38,300 nt of DNA from Candidatus Kapaibacterium sp. (GTDB taxonomy: Bacteria; Bacteroidota; Ignavibacteria; Kapaibacteriales; WFXC01), in assembly GCA_027082775.1 (NCBI GenBank), contig JALWUI010000145.1, forward strand, positions 1 to 38,300. Reading direction: 5' to 3'. The notes beneath the pieces were generated by a model. It was not told the DNA's origin, made no database searches, and saw only the letters and a list, made by a program, of their open reading frames with translations. Made by a program: the position numbers and the translations under genes. Positions 8,476-16,752 of the stretch are shown here, in pieces. The number at the start of each line of letters is the position of its first letter. The first letter of the stretch is position 1.

Positions 8476-9510
8476 TTACAACTGCAACGCCGAAGAATTT
8501 TCCAGAAACAGGGTCATCAAAGCAATGGCTGCTTCAATGTCTTCTTGATGCGCTGTTTCCACGGCACTGTGGGTGTAGCGAGTTGGGATCGAAATAGTAC
8601 AAACTGGAATCCCTTCCCGACTGCGCTGCATACCACCGGCATCCGTTCCACCGCGGGGCAACACTTCCATCTGGTAAGGAATGTTGTTTTCCTCCGCCAG
8701 TTGGCGGAAGAAATGCACCAGCCGCTGATCAGAGATCGAATAGGAATCCAGCACTTTAATAGCAACGCCTTCACCCAGCCGCGTGCAATAATCTTTTTCC
8801 TCCATCCCGGGAATATCCGCCGCAATGGTAATATCGATCGCTATCCCAATGTCAGGTTCCAGTCCAAAGGCAGCCGTTTGCGCGCCCCGTAGTCCTACTT
8901 CTTCCTGAACAGTCGCTACCGCATAAATATCATCTTCGGACGCCTGAAAACGCCGGAATGCTTCGATCATCACATACAAACCGACACGATCATCTAAGGT
9001 TTTGGAAGTCACACACTGCCCTAAGGGGATAAACTCCCGCTCCAGCGTAATCATATCCCCAACCTGCACCAACTGCCGCACTTCTTCACCGGGCAAGCCG
9101 ACATCGATAAACAAATCAGACAGGGGGATCACTTTATTGCGCTCCTCCGGTGTCGTAAGATGCGTCGGCTTAATGCCAATCACGCCATCCAGCACTTCCC
9201 GGCCATAGACTTTCACCCGCTGAGCAACTAAGGTACGCGGATCGAATCCACCAACGGGATGGAAATAAATAAACCCCTCTTTGGAAATGTAGCGTACCAC
9301 AAATCCAATCTCGTCCATATGGGCGGCAATCATAATGGTGCGAGGACTGGGACCACTGCCTTTCCGAACAGCGAACAGATTCCCCATCTGGTCTTCGAAA
9401 AAGTCCTCTGCATACGCACTCAGCTCCTGGCGAATCAACTGCCGCATCTGCTCTTCCCGTCCCGGAATGCCGGGAGTGCGGCATAATCTGGCTAACAATT
9501 CCAAAGACAT
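8476..9510 (-). CDS. M42 family metallo-aminopeptidase
   Basis: The 344-residue protein has the usual length of M42 (glutamyl aminopeptidase/CelM/TET) enzymes, cytoplasmic di-metal aminopeptidases that form large oligomers. Metal and catalytic residues are all present: H64 and D66 in AAHMDEIGF, D173/D174 in TLDDRVG, E203/E204 in QEEVGLRGA, D226 in IAIDIT, and H314 in RYTHSAVE. The start at 9510 gives the family's N-terminus (MSLELLARLCRTPGIPG). The Shine-Dalgarno is weak, but the gene follows pyrE by only 16 bp, so translation may depend on its neighbour. A longer frame upstream overlaps pyrE and is not used. Confidence 0.93.
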   Translation of the reverse strand: MSLELLARLCRTPGIPGREEQMRQLIRQELSAYAEDFFEDQMGNLFAVRKGSGPSPRTIMIAAHMDEIGFVVRYISKEGFIYFHPVGGFDPRTLVAQRVKVYGREVLDGVIGIKPTHLTTPEERNKVIPLSDLFIDVGLPGEEVRQLVQVGDMITLEREFIPLGQCVTSKTLDDRVGLYVMIEAFRRFQASEDDIYAVATVQEEVGLRGAQTAAFGLEPDIGIAIDITIAADIPGMEEKDYCTRLGEGVAIKVLDSYSISDQRLVHFFRQLAEENNIPYQMEVLPRGGTDAGGMQRSREGIPVCTISIPTRYTHSAVETAHQEDIEAAIALMTLFLENSSALQL

Positions 9511-9526
9511 TGTGCACAATCCAGAT

Positions 9527-10060
9527 TTATGATACAGCGAATTTTTCCAGTTCAGCAGCGGTAAAGAGTGCTCGCAGGCGCAAATGCGCCTTTCCAAGAT
9601 GCTCAATCGCCACCGCTCCACCCCGGTTGATAACGCACAGCACCACTTCGACCGATGCGCCTGCTTCTCGAAGTGCCGAAACACTTTCCACCACCTGGCC
9701 CCCGGTGGTCACAACATCCTCCAGCACAACGACGTTTTTGCCTGCCACTGCCGCTCCTTCGGCGATGCGCTGCGTTCCATACGGCTTTGGCTGCTTTCGC
9801 ACAAATGCAGCCGGGATGCCGGTATACAGCGACAGCGCCGTCGCCAAAGGGATCCCTCCCATTTCCAGTCCAGCAATAACTTCCGCTCCTGCGGGCAGGA
9901 GTGCCGCCAGATGTTCGGCAATCGCTGCTAACAACACGGGCTGGCTTTCAAACTGATACTTGTCAAAATATTCCCGGCTGATTTGACCCGAACGCAGTTT
10001 GAATTGGCCAGTCAAATGCGCAACACGATAAATGGCGCGTGCTAAATCCGTTCGGTGCAT
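9527..10060 (-). CDS. pyrE: Orotate phosphoribosyltransferase
   Basis: PyrE joins orotate to PRPP to make OMP in pyrimidine synthesis, in the cytoplasm. The 177-residue protein carries the PRPP-binding signature VVVLEDVVTTGGQ at about residues 110-122. It also has the orotate-site segment FVRKQPKPYGTQ near residues 87-98 and a GLEMGG loop at 64-69. The ATG at 10060 is preceded by GAGG with five spacer bases and gives the normal N-terminus, so the ten extra upstream residues are probably not translated. It is the first gene of the long minus-strand unit. Its likely promoter box TATATTTG lies at 10096-10103, divergent from exonuclease III. Confidence 0.95.
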   Translation of the reverse strand: MHRTDLARAIYRVAHLTGQFKLRSGQISREYFDKYQFESQPVLLAAIAEHLAALLPAGAEVIAGLEMGGIPLATALSLYTGIPAAFVRKQPKPYGTQRIAEGAAVAGKNVVVLEDVVTTGGQVVESVSALREAGASVEVVLCVINRGGAVAIEHLGKAHLRLRALFTAAELEKFAVS

Positions 10061-10095
10061 CGAATCCTCAGCGGCTTCCTTCGTTTCCAAAACTG

Positions 10096-10103
10096 CAAAT
10101 ATA
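10096..10103 (-). promoter_or_regulatory. Candidate Bacteroidota-type -7 box for pyrE
   Basis: The minus strand reads TATATTTG, an exact match to the TAnnTTTG consensus known for the primary sigma factor of Bacteroidota. It lies 36 bp upstream of the pyrE start. I see no clear TTTG -33 element, so this is a partial match. Confidence 0.4.
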
Positions 10104-10121
10104 CAGTTTTCCTCTTCGATC

Positions 10122-10129
10122 TACGTTTG
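10122..10129 (+). promoter_or_regulatory. Candidate Bacteroidota-type -7 box for exonuclease III
   Basis: The plus strand reads TACGTTTG, matching TAnnTTTG, 35 bp upstream of the chosen exonuclease III start. It is divergent from and 18 bp away from the pyrE box. No clear -33 element is visible. Confidence 0.35.
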
Positions 10130-10164
10130 CGTGCTTCGGTGAGATGAAGGGAACACAGCGCAAA

Positions 10165-10971
10165 ATGAAAATTTGCACGTACAACGTAAACTCTATTCGC
10201 GCACGCTCCGAGCTGGTAACGCGATGGTTAGAAAAACGCAACGCCGATCTGGACGTCCTCTGTTTGCAGGAACTGAAAGTAGTCGATGAACTTTTCCCTC
10301 ATTCTCTGTTCCAGCCGGCTGGTTACCACTGCTACCCGTTCGGTCAGAAAACGTACAACGGGGTTGCCATCTGTACCCGACATTCTTTAACGACCGTTCA
10401 CTATGGGTTTGGAGACCCCCGGTGGGATGAGCAAAAACGGTTAATGTGGGGTGCAACCGAAATGGTCACCATCGTCAATGTGTACGCACCACACGGCGAC
10501 GTTCGAGGAACGGAAAAATACTTCTACAAACTCCGATGGTATGAGCGATTTCGGGACTTTTTGAACACCACCTTCAATCCGGATCAACCGCTGGTCGTCG
10601 TCGGTGACTTCAATGTTGCTCTGGAGGACAAAGATGTGTATGATCCGGAGGCGCTTCGAGACACTATTGGCACAATGCCAGAAGAGCGAGAAGCGCTGCG
10701 CTCCATTCTGGAGTGGGGCTTGACCGACACTTTCCGTTTTCTTTATCCCGATCAACAGCAATTCACCTGGTGGGATTACATTGGCGGCGCGATCTGGAAG
10801 AATGCAGGGATGCGAATCGACTACATCTTCTGCACCCGACCGCTGCTGCCCGCCCTCCAGGACGTTGAGGTGGATTTATGGGCACGGCGGCGGCGCAAGC
10901 CAACGCCGTCAGACCACGCCCCGGTGATTGCAACTTTTGACTTATCACAAATAAAGATGGAGAAGCCATAA
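10165..10971 (+). CDS. xth: Exodeoxyribonuclease III
   Basis: This is an AP endonuclease and 3'-5' exonuclease of base excision repair. The 268 residues match the family length. Active-site residues are visible: N7 in TYNVNSIR, E36 in CLQELK, Y107 in NVYAPHG, D148 and N150 in GDFNVA, D219 in RIDYIF, and D250-H251 in SDHAPV. The ATG at 10165 gives the conserved MKICTYNVNS start. An ATG at 10144 would add seven residues and cannot be excluded. Its TAA stop overlaps the ATG of the next gene by one base (TAATG), pointing to co-transcription with the secreted aminopeptidase. Confidence 0.95.
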   Translation: MKICTYNVNSIRARSELVTRWLEKRNADLDVLCLQELKVVDELFPHSLFQPAGYHCYPFGQKTYNGVAICTRHSLTTVHYGFGDPRWDEQKRLMWGATEMVTIVNVYAPHGDVRGTEKYFYKLRWYERFRDFLNTTFNPDQPLVVVGDFNVALEDKDVYDPEALRDTIGTMPEEREALRSILEWGLTDTFRFLYPDQQQFTWWDYIGGAIWKNAGMRIDYIFCTRPLLPALQDVEVDLWARRRRKPTPSDHAPVIATFDLSQIKMEKP

Positions 10972-12404
10972 TGCGGCAATGCTACTTCTGGATAATCGCA
11001 GCATTCTTTGTTGTATTCCCGGCAACCGGATGGTCTCAACCGCCGTCCGCAGTGTACCGGTGGGAAACAGCGCATATCTTCCAGCCGGCAGCGCCATTAA
11101 GTGTCTATCAGCAGCGGCGGCAGCGCTTGCTGGAGCAACTGCCCGATTCCGCTTTTGCCCTTGTGTTCTCTGCCGACATCCGCAATCGTCAGAACGATGT
11201 CGATTACGAATACCGACAGAACAGCAATATGCTCTATCTGACCGGCATTCCGCAGCCCAATGTCACGCTCCTGCTGGTGCCTGGCGGTATTGTTATTGAC
11301 ACGGCGAGCAACTTGCGGGTCTCTGCCGTTGTCTTTGCGCCCCCCCGCAAGCCGCACGCAGAGTTATGGACAGGTGTCAGGCTGGGTCCGGAGGAAATCT
11401 CGGAGATCTATGGGATTCCAGCCCTGCCGGACTCCCTGTACAGTCCTGTGATTCGGCGACTACTGCAAGAACGCACGGCAGTATACCTTGATAAATCGCC
11501 AACGCCCTTTCTAAATGATCCTCTGTTTCAGCGCCGCATTTACCTGCGACGGGAGTGGCGGAAAATTCTGAAAAAGCGGTATCCCCATATCCGCCTTCGT
11601 TCCCTCCATCCGCTGCTGGCAGCAATGCGGCAAATCAAGGATTCTGTGGAAATTGCGCTGCTCCGACGTGCCGTTGCGATCACAATCGAAGGACACCGGG
11701 CAGCAATGCGAGCTGCTGCTCCCGGCATTTACGAATACCAACTGGAAAACGTGATGGAATGCACGTTCCGCGACCTGGGTGCGGAAGCGGTGGGATATCC
11801 TTCGATCGTGGGGTCTGGGCCCAACACCTGCATCCTGCACTACAGCACCAACCGTCGCAAAACACAGGACGGCGATCTGGTGTTAATGGACTGTGGCGCA
11901 GAGTATCGGGGCTATACGGCAGACATCACCCGTACCTTTCCGGTGAATGGCAGGTTCTCGCCAGCGCAGCGGGCACTCTATCAGTTAGTCGTTCGTGCCC
12001 AGGATTCTGCTTTTGCCCACTGCCAGCCGGGTAAGCCTTTTTCCGCTCCGCACGAAGCCGCACGGCGGGTTATCACGCAGGGACTTTTAGACCTGGGCAT
12101 CATCACCGATCCAGAGCAGGTTCGGTGGTATTTCCCTCACTATACCTCGCACTTCCTGGGACTGGACGTCCACGATGTGAGCACTTCACGAACTCTGCAA
12201 CCCGGAATGGTCATCACGGTCGAGCCCGGCATCTATATTCCCGAAGGTAGCCCGTGTGATCCGAAATGGTGGAACATCGGCATCCGCATTGAGGAGGACG
12301 TCCTGATTACCGAATCTGGCTACGAAATCCTTTCTGCTGGCTTAGAGCGGACCGTCGAAGAAATCGAAACACTGATGAGCAAAGAGGCAAAAAACACCGA
12401 TTAA
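10971..12404 (+). CDS. Secreted Xaa-Pro aminopeptidase (M24B, aminopeptidase P type)
   Basis: This enzyme removes N-terminal residues ahead of proline. The 477 residues begin with a signal peptide (hydrophobic 6-20, likely cut after GWSQ), so it acts in the periplasm or outside the cell. Residues 40-215 form the creatinase-like N-domain with VDYEYRQNSNMLYLTG. The catalytic pita-bread fold follows, with all five metal ligands: D307 (LMDCGAE), D318 (YTADITRTF), H394 (TSHFLGLDVHD), E418 (VITVEPGIY) and E441 (GIRIEEDV). It overlaps the stop of exonuclease III by one base. It has no T9SS sorting domain. Confidence 0.93.
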   Translation: MRQCYFWIIAAFFVVFPATGWSQPPSAVYRWETAHIFQPAAPLSVYQQRRQRLLEQLPDSAFALVFSADIRNRQNDVDYEYRQNSNMLYLTGIPQPNVTLLLVPGGIVIDTASNLRVSAVVFAPPRKPHAELWTGVRLGPEEISEIYGIPALPDSLYSPVIRRLLQERTAVYLDKSPTPFLNDPLFQRRIYLRREWRKILKKRYPHIRLRSLHPLLAAMRQIKDSVEIALLRRAVAITIEGHRAAMRAAAPGIYEYQLENVMECTFRDLGAEAVGYPSIVGSGPNTCILHYSTNRRKTQDGDLVLMDCGAEYRGYTADITRTFPVNGRFSPAQRALYQLVVRAQDSAFAHCQPGKPFSAPHEAARRVITQGLLDLGIITDPEQVRWYFPHYTSHFLGLDVHDVSTSRTLQPGMVITVEPGIYIPEGSPCDPKWWNIGIRIEEDVLITESGYEILSAGLERTVEEIETLMSKEAKNTD

Positions 12405-12419
12405 TCCTGCAAATTGCTG

Positions 12420-12427
12420 TAATTTTG
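12420..12427 (+). promoter_or_regulatory. Candidate Bacteroidota-type -7 box for the T9SS protein gene
   Basis: The plus strand reads TAATTTTG, an exact TAnnTTTG match, 19 bp before the ATG at 12447. The transcript leader would be very short. No clear -33 element is present, so it is a candidate only. Confidence 0.3.
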
Positions 12428-12446
12428 CAGTCCTGTTCACAAAGCA

Positions 12447-13328
12447 ATGGATACAATGATGCAGAAATGGTGGTTTTTCATAAGCCTATGGCTGCTCACC
12501 ACGCCGTTTATAGCAGCGCAGATCTATAGTGCATCGGTATGCATCGAAAATCCCCGCATCGAAGCAGGGTATTTGAAGTTTGACATTACAGTGCAAAACA
12601 CTGGCATTCAACCCCTGTATCTGGCAGAGTGTGACTTTGTATGGAAATTCAACCAGCAGTATTTCCAGCCTGTTGGCGGACTGGTATTTCGCGTGCAAAA
12701 AGCAGAACGGTATGCGGAGTATCACTTTCTGCCGGAGAACCCACAATACAACATCTTAGCACTGGCAATTTCCGCTCCAACGCCGGCTGGTTCTCAGGAT
12801 CTGGGCGATTTGATCCCCCCCATTCCGCCCCGTGGCAGTTCTATCATTGGCACAGCGGTTGTCGGACCCATCTCCGATGTTACGGGGAAAGCCGGGCTGC
12901 AGTGGAGCACCATTGAACCATTCCAGACGCTGCTTTCCACCTTCCGTGAAGATCAGCCCGACCAGATCGAGTTTATCCAGGATGATGCCTTAGAACCCTG
13001 CCCTATTCCGGAGATTCGGTTGGAAGGCGGTGGTGGAAGAGGAAATGAAGCAATACAGCCGAGCATCAAAGTTTCTCCGAACCCGGTCACCGGTCGCTTC
13101 AAAATTGAAACTCCCAAAGAAATGGAACTGACTTTTACGGGTCCCTTCACCGTGTATCTGTACTCCCTCAAAGGGGGCGAAGTACACCGGTGGGAAAATC
13201 AGGAAACCAACGGGCTGGGAGAAATCCATTTAAACTTACCTCCCACCGTTGCAACGGGAACGTATTTGCTGGAGCTGTGGAAAGACAACAAGCTCATCGG
13301 ATCGGTCCCGATCGTGGTCAAACGTTGA
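12447..13328 (+). CDS. Secreted protein with T9SS type A sorting domain
   Basis: The 293-residue protein begins with a signal peptide (hydrophobic segment about residues 8-22, likely cut near FIAAQ). Its body of about 190 residues is beta-rich and I do not recognise it. A glycine-rich linker (GGGGRGNEA) leads to a C-terminal sorting domain of about 85 residues, with the hallmark start IKVSPNPVTGRFKI and end GTYLLELWKDNKLIGSVPIV. Such domains direct proteins through the type IX system to the cell surface. The function of the body is unknown. Acylphosphatase starts one base after its stop. Two further in-frame ATGs lie at codons 4 and 5. Confidence 0.85.
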   Translation: MDTMMQKWWFFISLWLLTTPFIAAQIYSASVCIENPRIEAGYLKFDITVQNTGIQPLYLAECDFVWKFNQQYFQPVGGLVFRVQKAERYAEYHFLPENPQYNILALAISAPTPAGSQDLGDLIPPIPPRGSSIIGTAVVGPISDVTGKAGLQWSTIEPFQTLLSTFREDQPDQIEFIQDDALEPCPIPEIRLEGGGGRGNEAIQPSIKVSPNPVTGRFKIETPKEMELTFTGPFTVYLYSLKGGEVHRWENQETNGLGEIHLNLPPTVATGTYLLELWKDNKLIGSVPIVVKR

Positions 13329-13329
13329 T

Positions 13330-13614
13330 ATGGAAGCGCTGAAGGCAGTAACAATCCGGGTTTACGGTCGAGTGCAGGGCGTTGGCTTCCGTTACTTCAT
13401 TCTGCGCAATGCTCGAGCGCTGGGTCTGCGTGGCTATGTTCGCAATGAGCCCTCTGGCAACGAAGTGTTTATCTACGCCGAAGGTGAACCGGAAGCAATT
13501 GATCGGCTGATCGCCCTTGCCCGCAAAGGACCACTGGCAGCAAGAGTTGATCGAGTAGAAATCGACGAAGTTCCTCCATCTCACCAGTGGCAGGATTTCC
13601 AGGTGGTGTTCTGA
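13330..13614 (+). CDS. acyP: Acylphosphatase
   Basis: This small cytoplasmic enzyme hydrolyses carboxyl-phosphate bonds such as in acetyl phosphate and 1,3-bisphosphoglycerate. The 94-residue protein has the full signature: the phosphate-binding arginine in GRVQGVGFRYFI and the catalytic asparagine in GYVRNEPSGNEV. The ATG at 13330 follows the preceding stop by one base. A longer in-frame extension overlapping the T9SS gene is not supported. Confidence 0.93.
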   Translation: MEALKAVTIRVYGRVQGVGFRYFILRNARALGLRGYVRNEPSGNEVFIYAEGEPEAIDRLIALARKGPLAARVDRVEIDEVPPSHQWQDFQVVF

Positions 13615-13727
13615 GAATTTGCGCAGGACGCTAAACGAGGACTCCGGCACTGGCAACAGTAAACGAAGTAGCGAATCTCCCATTCGTTGATCGATGGGAT
13701 TTGAAAAGCGGAACGTTGTAGCAGATG

Positions 13728-14117
13728 CTACCGGTCAATGTCTCTTTTGAACTGGCAAGGGGACAAAGGCGGTGGGATCCACAAATGTCGCTCCAGATCG
13801 ACTCGATTTTCCTCGATAAACCGCACACCTTCCCGGCGCAGCATCGTTTCCATCCACGCTGGCGTCGGGAAATACCGCCGTCCAGACAATTCCCCCCGTC
13901 GGTTCACTACCCGGTGACACGGCAAATCCCATCGTTGCTGTCGGGCTAAGGCGTTGAGTGCATACCCGACCATCCGGGCAGCAGAGCCGACGCCCAGCGC
14001 GCGAGCAATATGCCCGTACGTTGTGACCCTGCCCCGCGGAATTTGGGCCACAATTGCGTACACACGATGGAAGAAATCGGATTTTTTTATCAATTCCGCT
14101 TGCTCTTGCTGCTCCAT
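13728..14117 (-). CDS. MGMT-family DNA alkyltransferase, single domain
   Basis: This 129-residue protein consists of the MGMT DNA-binding and active-site domain alone, without the N-terminal ribonuclease-like domain of Ada/Ogt. The helix-turn-helix segment RVTTYGHIARALGVGSAARM includes the arginine-finger position (R48). The active-site motif is PCHRV with C67 intact. Alkyltransferase-like proteins of the same size usually replace this cysteine, so direct repair of O6-alkylguanine remains possible here. The C-terminal 30 residues are an unusual proline/arginine tail. It is convergent with acylphosphatase and lies 165 bp after the histidine kinase on the same strand. Confidence 0.85.
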   Translation of the reverse strand: MEQQEQAELIKKSDFFHRVYAIVAQIPRGRVTTYGHIARALGVGSAARMVGYALNALARQQRWDLPCHRVVNRRGELSGRRYFPTPAWMETMLRREGVRFIEENRVDLERHLWIPPPLSPCQFKRDIDR

Positions 14118-14282
14118 TATCGCTGCTTTGTCAATATTTACTCCAGTGCCTCAGGACATTCTCCGTTCAATCAGCCTATCCAGAAATTTCCACCTTTCAC
14201 CCCATTGATGCAACGGGACGTAGCGTCTATCTGCTGCCCTCCTCCCATTGGACACCGTTCGAGCAGTCCATTGCGCAGCCTC

Positions 14283-16577
14283 TCAACGCGCATTTTCTTC
14301 CGGCGACGCCGTTGTCTTATCTGCCACCGGCTGTGCAGGTAACGCTACGGTAAAGCAACTTCCCCTGCCTTCTTCGCTTTCAACGGCGATCCGACCGCCG
14401 CAAAGGGTCACCAGCTTATGGGCAATTGCCAATCCCAGCCCCGTCCCCTCAATAAGCTGCGCATTACGGGCACGATGGAACGGCTGAAAGATGTAGGGTA
14501 ATTCTGACTTCGGAATGCCAATCCCCTGATCACAGACCGTCAAGGTCAAAACATCGTCGGCATATTGCAGGGTTATCCTCACCTCCGTGCCGGGAGGAGA
14601 ATACTTCAGAGCGTTGGAAATAAGATTCTGGGCAACGTGACGGAGCACGATTTTATCTAACTTCAGAACAGGAAACGGTTCAGGCTGCAACTGGATGTGG
14701 ATGATATGATCCGAATGACTGGCAGTAAAGTTGCGGACAATATCTTTCACCACCTGAGCAGCTTCTATGGGCTCCAGCAGCGGTTGGTACTTACCAGTTT
14801 CTACTTTCCCCAAGTGGATAATCTCTTCCAGCAACTCGTTGAGATTCTTACTCAAGTTCAAAATATTTTCCAGATGTTTCTGCCGATCTGCTGGTGAGAG
14901 TCGATCGAAGTAGCGTAAAAGCAGCTCTGCACTGGAAATAATCCCCGTTAGCGGGGTTCGGAACTCGTGGGAAACCAGCGAAATAAATCGCGATTTCATC
15001 ACATTGAGCTCCTGCTCTTTGAGCAGTGCTGTTTTCAAACGGTCCAGCGCTGTTTCCAGCTCCGCTGTCCGCTCCTCCACTTTTTCTTCCAGTGCCTGGT
15101 TCAACCGCCGAAGTTCGCGTTCCAGCGCTTTCTGCTGGCTAATATCGTAGAACACCACCTGGGATGCCGGTTTACCTTTCCACCGAACCGGCATTGCCAT
15201 AACGATGACTTCAAAAGCAGAACCGTCAGCACGCAGGAATTTTTCCTCTATTGCTGGAGCAACCTGGTACTTGTGATAAACATTTTCGATCCGTTTGTGA
15301 GCTATCCTACGTGACTCTGGATGGATAAATTCATAGGGAGAACGTCCAATGGCATCCTCAGGATCTGAAAGTGCAAATGCTTTCGCTGCTGCCGGATTAC
15401 AATACACAATTCGACCTTCGCTATGAATCACTATCGGCACCGGCGAATGCTCCACCAGATTCCGAAACCGTTCTTCGCTCTCCTGTAATGCCTGCATCCG
15501 CTGCCGTTCTTCGGTAACATCCCGCAATACCAGGACCGTTCCGATCCGATGTTCAGGTTCCAATTCTATGGCAGTACTGTAAAGCGTATAAAAGTGCTCC
15601 CCGTCCGGAAAAGAGAGCCTCAATATCTTTTCACAGTCATAAACTCCCTCTGTCGTCGCCCGCTCCAGTGCCCGCTGCAACGGTTGCAATTGTTCCTCGC
15701 GCCAATGAGCCTTGCGCAATACCTCGGAAAGCCGCTGCCCGCGTAACGCATCTAAGGATTGTCCCAACAACCGTTCGGCAGCGTGGTTGATCAGCTCGAT
15801 TTTCTCACCGTCAAAGAGCACCAGCACCGGATCCTGGATAGCCTGCAGAATAGCTTCCAGCTCTCGATTGATACGTTCCAGTTCCCGTTGATATCCAATT
15901 TGCTCGGTAAGCTCCACTGCATACCCCACGACCCAGGAAACCTCCTCCTGCTCATCCAGAATGGGAAAGAAGGAGCGAAGGAAGTATCGGATCTGCCCAT
16001 CCGCTGTCGGAAACTCTTCTACCCACGACACAACCGCTCGGCTATGCAGTGCCTTCTGAAAATATCGTCGTCGTTGCTCAGCGATATGGAGCGGGCGCTG
16101 TCGCTCCCGCGCCCAATCGAAGTCTGTTTTCCCCAGGATCCACTGCCGAACCTCCGGATTCGGCACAGCAGTTGGGCTTACGTATCGATAGCGATGCTGC
16201 GGGTCAAAAACCACAATATCCAGCGGCAGCAGGTCGAAAATCCGACGAAAGAGGGTCAGTTCGGGCTCCGGGTAAGTTTGCACCTGATGCTGAGGAAAGA
16301 TCAGCCAGTGGTAATGGTGATCACTCTTAGCAATCACCGCATAACACTGGACACCAGAGGTCAGCGTAAAAGAGAGCATCGCTGGCGATCTCTGGTCCAG
16401 TTCTGCTAATATCTGGTCTATCCGATCTTGATCAGTTGGCAAGAGGAATTTTCGGAGATTGACCGCTTCGGAAAATTCCCACCATCGATGATCCCCATAA
16501 TACTCAACCTGACTTACCACCCCATCTGCATCGGTCAGCACTGCCACAGCTTGCAAGTTGCTGAGGATAATCTCCAT
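14283..16577 (-). CDS. Soluble multi-PAS sensor histidine kinase
   Basis: This 764-residue sensor kinase has no transmembrane segment, so it probably senses a cytoplasmic signal. From the N-terminus there are a degenerate PAS-like region (about 1-100) and three clearer PAS/PAC domains (about 108-228, 236-356 and 364-480). A coiled-coil linker (480-525) follows. The HisKA domain has the phospho-acceptor H537 in SHEFRTPLTG. The ATPase domain has the N-box NLISNALKYSP (N655), G1 DQGIGI (683-688) and G2 GTGLGLAI (711-718). No receiver domain or response regulator gene is nearby. It diverges from the M16 gene. A TATATTTA box, one base from consensus, lies just upstream. Confidence 0.93.
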   Translation of the reverse strand: MEIILSNLQAVAVLTDADGVVSQVEYYGDHRWWEFSEAVNLRKFLLPTDQDRIDQILAELDQRSPAMLSFTLTSGVQCYAVIAKSDHHYHWLIFPQHQVQTYPEPELTLFRRIFDLLPLDIVVFDPQHRYRYVSPTAVPNPEVRQWILGKTDFDWARERQRPLHIAEQRRRYFQKALHSRAVVSWVEEFPTADGQIRYFLRSFFPILDEQEEVSWVVGYAVELTEQIGYQRELERINRELEAILQAIQDPVLVLFDGEKIELINHAAERLLGQSLDALRGQRLSEVLRKAHWREEQLQPLQRALERATTEGVYDCEKILRLSFPDGEHFYTLYSTAIELEPEHRIGTVLVLRDVTEERQRMQALQESEERFRNLVEHSPVPIVIHSEGRIVYCNPAAAKAFALSDPEDAIGRSPYEFIHPESRRIAHKRIENVYHKYQVAPAIEEKFLRADGSAFEVIVMAMPVRWKGKPASQVVFYDISQQKALERELRRLNQALEEKVEERTAELETALDRLKTALLKEQELNVMKSRFISLVSHEFRTPLTGIISSAELLLRYFDRLSPADRQKHLENILNLSKNLNELLEEIIHLGKVETGKYQPLLEPIEAAQVVKDIVRNFTASHSDHIIHIQLQPEPFPVLKLDKIVLRHVAQNLISNALKYSPPGTEVRITLQYADDVLTLTVCDQGIGIPKSELPYIFQPFHRARNAQLIEGTGLGLAIAHKLVTLCGGRIAVESEEGRGSCFTVALPAQPVADKTTASPEENAR

Positions 16578-16752
16578 ACACTAATGCCCAATTAAATATA
16601 CTGCTCAGGGCTGCACCCAGAGGAATGGTTAGGAACGAACCAAGCAGTTCTGAATTTCGTGTGTTCCAGACTCCATCGTACCACTCTGCAACAAATCACC
16701 TGAATAACCGTATTTGTGCCCTGTTTTCGTTTCACAAAAATAGAAAGGACTG
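16578..16752. other. Divergent intergenic region between the histidine kinase and M16 genes
   Basis: This 175-bp region must hold promoters for both neighbours. On the minus strand TATATTTA, close to TAnnTTTG, lies about 15 bp before the kinase start. A small inverted repeat TGGTT/AACCA is at about 16627-16643. AAAGGA at about 16744-16749 is the Shine-Dalgarno of the M16 gene. Nothing else stands out. Confidence 0.35.

Noticed and set aside
13676-13731. Two weak hairpins (13676-13703 and 13718-13731) as a terminator between acylphosphatase and the MGMT-family gene
   Set aside because: The first has bulges, the second has only five pairs and overlaps the MGMT-family stop, and neither has a T-run.
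14054-14353. Plus-strand open frame between the MGMT-family gene and the kinase
   Set aside because: It overlaps both real genes antisense, has no Shine-Dalgarno and shows no recognisable motif.
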